Assembly (NCBI GenBank): GCA_005791855.1
Contig: SXUH01000154.1
Coordinates: 1 to 8,086 of the forward strand
Direction of reading: 5' to 3'
DNA length: 8,086 nucleotides
Source: Bdellovibrionales bacterium
GTDB taxonomy: Bacteria > Bdellovibrionota > Bacteriovoracia > Bacteriovoracales > Bacteriovoracaceae
Translations under genes and position numbers: made by a program
Notes under the pieces: model-generated
Told to the model about the DNA's origin: nothing
Databases searched by the model: none
What the model saw: only the letters and a program-made list of their open reading frames with translations
Part shown: in pieces, positions 4,882 through 8,086 of the stretch
Numbering within the stretch: position 1 is the stretch's first letter
Layout of the letters: the number at the start of each line of letters is the position of its first letter

Positions 4882-5427
4882 ATGAGCAAGGTCCTCAAGG
4901 CCCTGGTGAAGAGCGGCCGCCACGCGGGCCTCCTGGTCCGGATCACCAACATCAGCACCGACGAACTGGGCCGGCAGAACGCCGCCTGCTTCCTCCCCAA
5001 CGGAACCCGCGCCAACATCCGCCTCGGTGACCTTTCGATCATCGAAGAGAAGCCCGAGCCCGAGCCCGAGCCGGAGGTCCGGAGGGCCAAGACCGCTTCC
5101 ATGCCGTTCATCGGCGGTTCCACCGGGAGCCGGACCCTCACCCACACCAAGAACATGGGCAAGCACCGGGTGGAGGTGAAGGCCCAGGCCCCGGCGAAGA
5201 AGCAGATCCTCGCCGTCTGCGAGACCTGCGGCGCCGAGTACAACCTCGAGGACCGGAAGGGGATGCCCGGGAAGCTCACCGACTGCGAGGCCTGCGCGGA
5301 GGAGACCCAGAGTAAGGCGACGGGGAAGATGATCTTCAGCCACAAGACCGGGGCGACCATCGAGATCAAGAAAGACGGAGAGCTCCGGCACGAAGCCGAG
5401 ACCTACGATCCAAAGAATAAAGGCTAG
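4882..5427 (+). CDS. Protein with KOW-like N-terminus and four-cysteine zinc ribbon, unknown function
   Basis: 181 residues. Residues about 8-55 (VKSGRHAGLLVRITNISTDELG ... FLPNGTRANIRLGDLSIIEE) look like a small KOW/SH3-type barrel as found in ribosomal and NusG-type RNA-binding proteins. A short charged linker KPEPEPEPEV (57-66) follows, coded by a hexamer repeat. Residues 113-138 hold CETC and CEAC, i.e. C-x2-C-x18-C-x2-C, a probable zinc ribbon. The C-terminus is lysine-rich and charged. No signal peptide or membrane segment, so cytoplasmic. The combination suggests nucleic-acid or ribosome contact, which is inference. I do not recognise a named family. It stands alone behind its own leaderless-type promoter and converges on the SRAP gene. 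Confidence 0.8.
   Translation: MSKVLKALVKSGRHAGLLVRITNISTDELGRQNAACFLPNGTRANIRLGDLSIIEEKPEPEPEPEVRRAKTASMPFIGGSTGSRTLTHTKNMGKHRVEVKAQAPAKKQILAVCETCGAEYNLEDRKGMPGKLTDCEACAEETQSKATGKMIFSHKTGATIEIKKDGELRHEAETYDPKNKG
5053..5076 (+). repeat. CCCGAG hexamer repeat coding for the Pro-Glu linker
   Basis: Three perfect CCCGAG units (5053-5070) and one imperfect CCGGAG (5071-5076) code for the Pro-Glu linker. Gain or loss of a unit would change linker length by two residues without shifting the frame. Confidence 0.7.
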
Positions 5428-5450
5428 GTGGGGCCGCCTAGGCGGCCCAC
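5428..5450. terminator. 18-bp perfect palindrome between converging genes, bidirectional terminator candidate
   Basis: GGGCCGCCTAGGCGGCCC (5431-5448) is a perfect palindrome. With one bulged G it extends to GTG (5428-5430) and CAC (5448-5450) at the base. It starts 4 nt after the TAG of the plus gene, and the TAG of the minus-strand SRAP gene (5438-5440) sits at its centre. T-tracts are poor on both sides. Confidence 0.5.
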
Positions 5451-6160
5451 ATGTTCTTGTAGGTGACCTCTTCCTTGGTCTTCAGGATCTCGTACATGTC
5501 GGCCTTCGACTTCTTCGCCGGGGTCAGCCACTCGTCGATGGCGCTCTCCTGGAGGAAGATCGGGCAGCGGTCGTGGCCCATCTCGGCCACCTCCGGAGGC
5601 GGATCGTCGGTGATGATGGCGAAGGAGGAGAAGCTAATCTTCCCGTCCTTACTTTCCCAGTGGTCCCAGAGGCCGGGGGCCCACATGATGTCCTTGTTCT
5701 CCGGGGCGAAGGTGATGAGCTTCTTCTTCCCGTCGTGCTCGACCCATTCGTAGAAGCGCACGAAGGGAACGAGGGCGTGGTTGCGCATGAAGAGGCCCTT
5801 CCAGGTCTTGCGCTTCTCGATGGCGTCGATCCGGGCGTTGAAGACGTTGAACTTCGACGGGATCTCCGGCGCGCCGTGGGGCCTCACCCGGTAGCGCATC
5901 TTCTTGAACACCCGGCGGCCCTTCTCGTGCACGATCACCCAGGTGAAGTACCCGGGGAAGACGCGGCCGTCGTCACCGGGCTCCTTGAACGGATTGGTGG
6001 AGGGCCTGCGGGCGAGCCACAGCGCCTGCTTGACGTAGTCGAGGTCGTCGCCCCGGGCCTTCAGTTCCCGGAACGCCTTATCCTCGGCCGCGGAGACCTC
6101 GGCCTTGAATCGCTTGGCGAGCTTGAGCTGGTTCTTTTCTACCTGGACGGAGAAGCACAT
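5438..6160 (-). CDS. SRAP (HMCES/YedK-type) abasic-site DNA-protein crosslinking protein
   Basis: 240 residues. SRAP proteins form a thiazolidine link between Cys2 and abasic sites in single-stranded DNA, shielding them during replication. Key residues are all visible: Cys2 exposed after Met removal (MCFSV), Asn108 and Arg110 in FNARIDAIE, Glu138 in FYEWVE, and His196 in GHDRCP. The commonly seen HDRMP is HDRCP here. Length fits the bacterial family. The ATG at 6160 has no Shine-Dalgarno; TAGACT (6167-6172) ends 6 nt before it, so a leaderless mRNA is likely. The response-regulator stop is 19 nt upstream on the same strand, so read-through from that gene is also possible. The stop codon lies inside a palindrome shared with the converging gene. 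No SOS-box-like operator was noticed. Confidence 0.93.
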   Translation of the reverse strand: MCFSVQVEKNQLKLAKRFKAEVSAAEDKAFRELKARGDDLDYVKQALWLARRPSTNPFKEPGDDGRVFPGYFTWVIVHEKGRRVFKKMRYRVRPHGAPEIPSKFNVFNARIDAIEKRKTWKGLFMRNHALVPFVRFYEWVEHDGKKKLITFAPENKDIMWAPGLWDHWESKDGKISFSSFAIITDDPPPEVAEMGHDRCPIFLQESAIDEWLTPAKKSKADMYEILKTKEEVTYKNMWAA

Positions 6161-6166
6161 GCCTAA

Positions 6167-6172
6167 AGTCTA
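6167..6172 (-). promoter_or_regulatory. Putative -10 of a leaderless SRAP promoter
   Basis: On the minus strand TAGACT (4/6 to consensus) ends 6 nt before the ATG, the same distance as at 1258-1263 and 4870-4875. No good -35 is visible at the expected distance, which would lie in the 3' end of the response-regulator gene. Confidence 0.35.
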
Positions 6173-6179
6173 CAGGCTC

Positions 6180-6581
6180 TTAGTGAAGAAGGCTACCCTC
6201 AGGTTTGCCGCAGTAGTGGTGGGCCAGGCGGTAGATCTCGTCGATGTCCATGGGCTTGTCGAGCCTCTCCACCGCCGGTCGGAGGTCGAGGTTGTGGAGG
6301 TTTCCGTTCGCCGAGACCACGACGATGGGGATCCGGGCAAGGGAGTTAGGGTACTTGGCTTCGATGTTCTGGAGGAAGGTCTTCCCGTCCATCACCGGCA
6401 TCTTGAGGTCGAGGAAGATGCACCCGGGGAGCTTCTCCTCCGGCATCGCCTCGAGCTGGTCGATGGCGTCCTTCCCGTGGATGGCCGAGTAGACCTCGTA
6501 CCCCTCGAGATGGAGCACGTCCACCACGCATTCTCTCACTCCTGGATCGTCATCAACAACTAGTACATGCTTGCATTCCAT
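6180..6581 (-). CDS. Single-domain response regulator (CheY-like receiver)
   Basis: 133 residues consisting of one receiver domain. The acidic pocket is at Asp10-Asp11-Asp12 (VLVVDDDPGVR), the phosphoacceptor at Asp58 (IFLDLKMPVMDG), the conserved Ser at 90 (IVVVSANG), and Lys109 followed by Pro (LDKP). No output domain follows, so it should act by protein contact, in a phosphorelay or on a motility or kinase partner. No histidine kinase lies in the window. Start: AAGG about 6-7 nt before the ATG on the minus strand (GGAAGGTGACGT). A possible promoter lies in the AT-rich region above it (TTTGCA, 17 nt, TATCTA), weakly supported. The SRAP gene begins 19 nt after its stop. Confidence 0.93.
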   Translation of the reverse strand: MECKHVLVVDDDPGVRECVVDVLHLEGYEVYSAIHGKDAIDQLEAMPEEKLPGCIFLDLKMPVMDGKTFLQNIEAKYPNSLARIPIVVVSANGNLHNLDLRPAVERLDKPMDIDEIYRLAHHYCGKPEGSLLH

Positions 6582-6664
6582 ACGTCACCTTCCGGTGGAT
6601 ATAGATAGTGGAGAGAAACTCTTTTGCAAATATGCTTAGCTATATTTTTACCTTTATTTAAACT

Positions 6665-6711
6665 AAAAAAAATTCAGCACGGCTACTACACATGGGCATT
6701 AGACAGCCGTG
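6665..6711 (-). terminator. Intrinsic terminator downstream of the protein-glutaminase-like gene
   Basis: On the minus strand CACGGCT (complement of 6705-6711) pairs with AGCCGTG (complement of 6678-6684) across a 20-nt loop, then CTGAA and eight Ts (6665-6672). The T-run is strong, but the loop is long and the stem is 63 nt past the stop codon. It also separates that gene from the response-regulator promoter region. Confidence 0.55.
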
Positions 6712-6773
6712 TCTTAGAGGAGGAAAGCTCCGGGCTAATGGTTCTGTTAAGCTTGCCGAGAGGCGGGAAGTTT

Positions 6774-7499
6774 TTACAGACCGAGCTTCCTCGAAACGTC
6801 GTTCTTCTCGAACCAGGCGAACATGTCTTCGAAGTACCCGTTGTAACCCTGGAAGTTCCCTTCGTCGTACTTCAGGGGAGCGACGGTGAACTTCTGCGCC
6901 TCGGTGACGTAGAGGCGGAGCTTCCCGTCCACGGAGATCTTCTCGAAGTCCTTGAACCATTCTTCCACCGCGACCACTTTGAAGATGATGGGATCGAGCA
7001 CGAGCCAGGTTTCCCGGTTCTTCTCATCCAAGCTCTGCACCATGGTGGCGACGTGCCAGCCCCAGTCGTTGGTCATGGGGCCCACGACGAAGATCTTCTT
7101 TATGCTCCCCTGGGCGAAACCGTTTAATGTCAGGAACCTGTCTACGAAGAGCGCACGGCCAAAGCAGAACCCGATGCCGTAGGTCGGATCGTACTTCCGA
7201 TCGTTGCCGGTGCCGATGACCGGGTTCGAGATGGCGGCGACCCACGCTTCGACGGAAGATTTTCGCGTGAGAAATTTAGGTTTCTTAAGGTCGGAGGTGA
7301 AGTGGGGGTTGAGCGCCTTGCTGTTCACGTCGAGGTCCAGGAACTTCTTGAAGTAGTTCTGGTTGTCCTTCTTCACTTCCTGGGCCGTCTTCCCGAACAC
7401 GTCTTTTTCATATTCATCGAGGAGATCCACCTCATAGGAGTAGATCTGCGCGTGGAGGTTGAAGGTCACCAGACTCAGGAGGAAGATAAAGTTTTTCAT
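6774..7499 (-). CDS. Exported Cys-His-Asp hydrolase, protein-glutaminase-like
   Basis: 241 residues from the ATG at 7499, chosen because it begins a clean signal peptide, MKNFIFLLSLVTFNLHA, cleaved before Gln18. An in-frame ATG at 7517 would add six residues, and neither start has a Shine-Dalgarno. The central part has a transglutaminase/papain-type triad in the order Cys112 (YGIGFCFGRALFVDRFL), His149 (WGWHVATMV) and Asp169 (WLVLDPIIF). The C-F-x-R-A, W-x-H-V-A and V-L-D-P spacing resembles secreted protein-glutaminases that deamidate glutamine side chains in proteins. Residues about 20-100 could be a pro-region, as in that family. A related transglutaminase-like protease or peptidase cannot be excluded. 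If correct, its targets would be extracytoplasmic or in another cell. It appears monocistronic. Confidence 0.7.
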   Translation of the reverse strand: MKNFIFLLSLVTFNLHAQIYSYEVDLLDEYEKDVFGKTAQEVKKDNQNYFKKFLDLDVNSKALNPHFTSDLKKPKFLTRKSSVEAWVAAISNPVIGTGNDRKYDPTYGIGFCFGRALFVDRFLTLNGFAQGSIKKIFVVGPMTNDWGWHVATMVQSLDEKNRETWLVLDPIIFKVVAVEEWFKDFEKISVDGKLRLYVTEAQKFTVAPLKYDEGNFQGYNGYFEDMFAWFEKNDVSRKLGL

Positions 7500-7543
7500 A
7501 GGAAAGGGTCTTAACATTTTGAAAGTCAGATGGAGGAGTCTCA

Positions 7544-7666
7544 GTGAAAAAGATACTCACTAAAGAATTTTTCAGGGCCTTCATGTCGGTGACGCACGTG
7601 CTACCGCTGACCGGCGGCACTTTTTTAATGCTTGACGTTTTTCCGGATGGCCCTTATCTCTATTAA
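7544..7666 (+). CDS. Small ORF of 40 codons upstream of topA, possible leader peptide
   Basis: GTG start with a very strong Shine-Dalgarno, GGAGGAG (7532-7538), 5 nt upstream; stop TAA at 7664-7666. The product begins [16 protein letters not shown] and ends [10 protein letters not shown]; it is basic at the N-terminus with a moderately hydrophobic middle. No homologue recognised. A hairpin with six Ts (7598-7626) lies inside the coding region, so a translating ribosome would prevent that hairpin from forming. This is the layout of a translation-coupled attenuator in front of topA. The -35 of a possible topA promoter (7632) also lies within the ORF. It could equally be a chance frame behind a purine-rich stretch or the relic of a longer gene. 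The start signal is the main evidence. Confidence 0.45.
   Translation: MKKILTKEFFRAFMSVTHVLPLTGGTFLMLDVFPDGPYLY
7598..7626 (+). terminator. Terminator-like hairpin with T6 inside the small ORF
   Basis: 7598-7606 pairs with 7612-7620 (GTGC with GCAC at the base, CCG with CGG at the top, one G-T pair and one A-C mismatch) around a 5-nt loop. It is followed directly by TTTTTT (7621-7626). The only plus-strand unit it could stop is one started just upstream of 7544. Confidence 0.5.
7632..7660 (+). promoter_or_regulatory. Putative topA promoter
   Basis: TTGACG (7632-7637, 5/6 match) and TATCTC (7655-7660, 3/6) at 17-nt spacing would start transcription near 7667, about 25 nt before the topA ATG. 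The -35 is good and the -10 poor. Confidence 0.4.
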
Positions 7667-7691
7667 GAAGTCCCCCTCAATTAGGAAAAAA

Positions 7692-8086
7692 ATGGCTGAT
7701 AAAAAGTATCTTGTAATTGTGGAATCTCCCACAAAGGCCAAGACGATTCGCAAGTTTCTCCCAAGTAATTACACAGTTGAAGCAAGCATGGGTCACGTTA
7801 GAGACCTCCCTCAATCTGCTTCGGATATTCCAGCAGCCTTAAAAAAAGAAGAATGGACCAAGTTAGGGGTGAACGTCGAAAACGACTTCGATCCTTTATA
7901 TGTCGTTCCAAAAGATAAGAAAAAAGTCATCACGGACCTGAAGTCCAAGATGAAAGACTGCGAATGCATCTACCTTGCGACCGACGAAGACCGCGAAGGG
8001 GAGTCTATTTCGTGGCACCTGTTGTCTCTACTTAAGCCAAAAATGCCGGTCAAGCGCATGGTTTTCCATGAGATCACCAAGACCGC
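7692..8086 (+). CDS. topA: DNA topoisomerase I, N-terminal part
   Basis: 131 residues before the window ends; the start is ATG at 7692 with AGGA (7683-7686) 5 nt upstream. Type IA topoisomerase relaxes negative supercoils through a transient 5'-phosphotyrosine link. The Toprim domain is complete in outline: [18 protein letters not shown] with catalytic Glu11, [10 protein letters not shown] at 31-40, and the metal-binding [17 protein letters not shown] with Asp98, Asp100 and Glu102. E. coli has EAIAWHL where this protein has ESISWHL. The active-site tyrosine and C-terminal domains lie beyond the window. Codon use is more A/T-ending than in most neighbours and similar to the SWIB gene. Whether it carries a C-terminal SWIB or zinc domain cannot be seen here. 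Confidence 0.97.
   Translation, partial: MADKKYLVIVESPTKAKTIRKFLPSNYTVEASMGHVRDLPQSASDIPAALKKEEWTKLGVNVENDFDPLYVVPKDKKKVITDLKSKMKDCECIYLATDEDREGESISWHLLSLLKPKMPVKRMVFHEITKT

Noticed and set aside
6624..7127. Plus-strand ORF of 167 codons over the protein-glutaminase-like gene
   Set aside because: Its 5' part lies over a terminator and AT-rich spacer; the opposite strand has a signal peptide and a catalytic triad.

Overview
The window is bacterial chromosome with mostly very GC-rich genes, in which almost every third codon position is G or C, separated by short AT-rich intergenic stretches. The gene set points to a Gram-negative bacterium: an Amt ammonium transporter, a SWIB protein with a histone-H1-like tail, a run of small exported proteins, a protein-glutaminase-like exported enzyme, an SRAP protein and topA. 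It would fit a predatory or otherwise deltaproteobacteria-like lineage such as Bdellovibrionota, but that placement is inference from gene content, not proof.

Layout. 2-541 (+): 3' end of an Amt ammonium transporter. 542-776: AT-rich spacer with several mutually exclusive hairpins and a palindrome before the next gene. 777-1211 (+): lysine/alanine-rich tail plus SWIB domain, ending in a clear intrinsic terminator. 1270-1854 (+): LigT/ThpR-like 2H phosphoesterase. 1962-2375 (+): small exported protein. On the minus strand follow three more small exported proteins (2414-2884, apparently with an ATT start; 3069-3392; 3424-3843), the last two probably one operon. A LysR-type regulator (3936-4850, +) is divergent from that operon. 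4882-5427 (+): protein with a KOW-like N-terminus and a four-cysteine zinc ribbon. It converges on an SRAP protein (5438-6160, -), which lies behind a single-domain response regulator (6180-6581, -). 6774-7499 (-): exported Cys/His/Asp hydrolase of protein-glutaminase type. A 40-codon ORF with a strong Shine-Dalgarno sequence (7544-7666, +) contains a terminator-like hairpin and is followed by the 5' end of topA (7692 to the window end).

The most notable points are: (i) genes with no Shine-Dalgarno but a -10-like hexamer exactly 6 nt before ATG, suggesting leaderless mRNAs at 1270, 4882 and 6160; (ii) an ATT start on an exported protein, with an ideal Shine-Dalgarno and signal peptide; (iii) the small ORF plus hairpin ahead of topA; (iv) a 2H phosphoesterase with proline in place of the catalytic Thr/Ser in both motifs; and (v) several perfect palindromes at gene boundaries. 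I saw no rRNA or tRNA genes, CRISPR array, insertion sequence or phage gene. No functional system spanning the whole window can be shown; these look like mostly independent transcription units.
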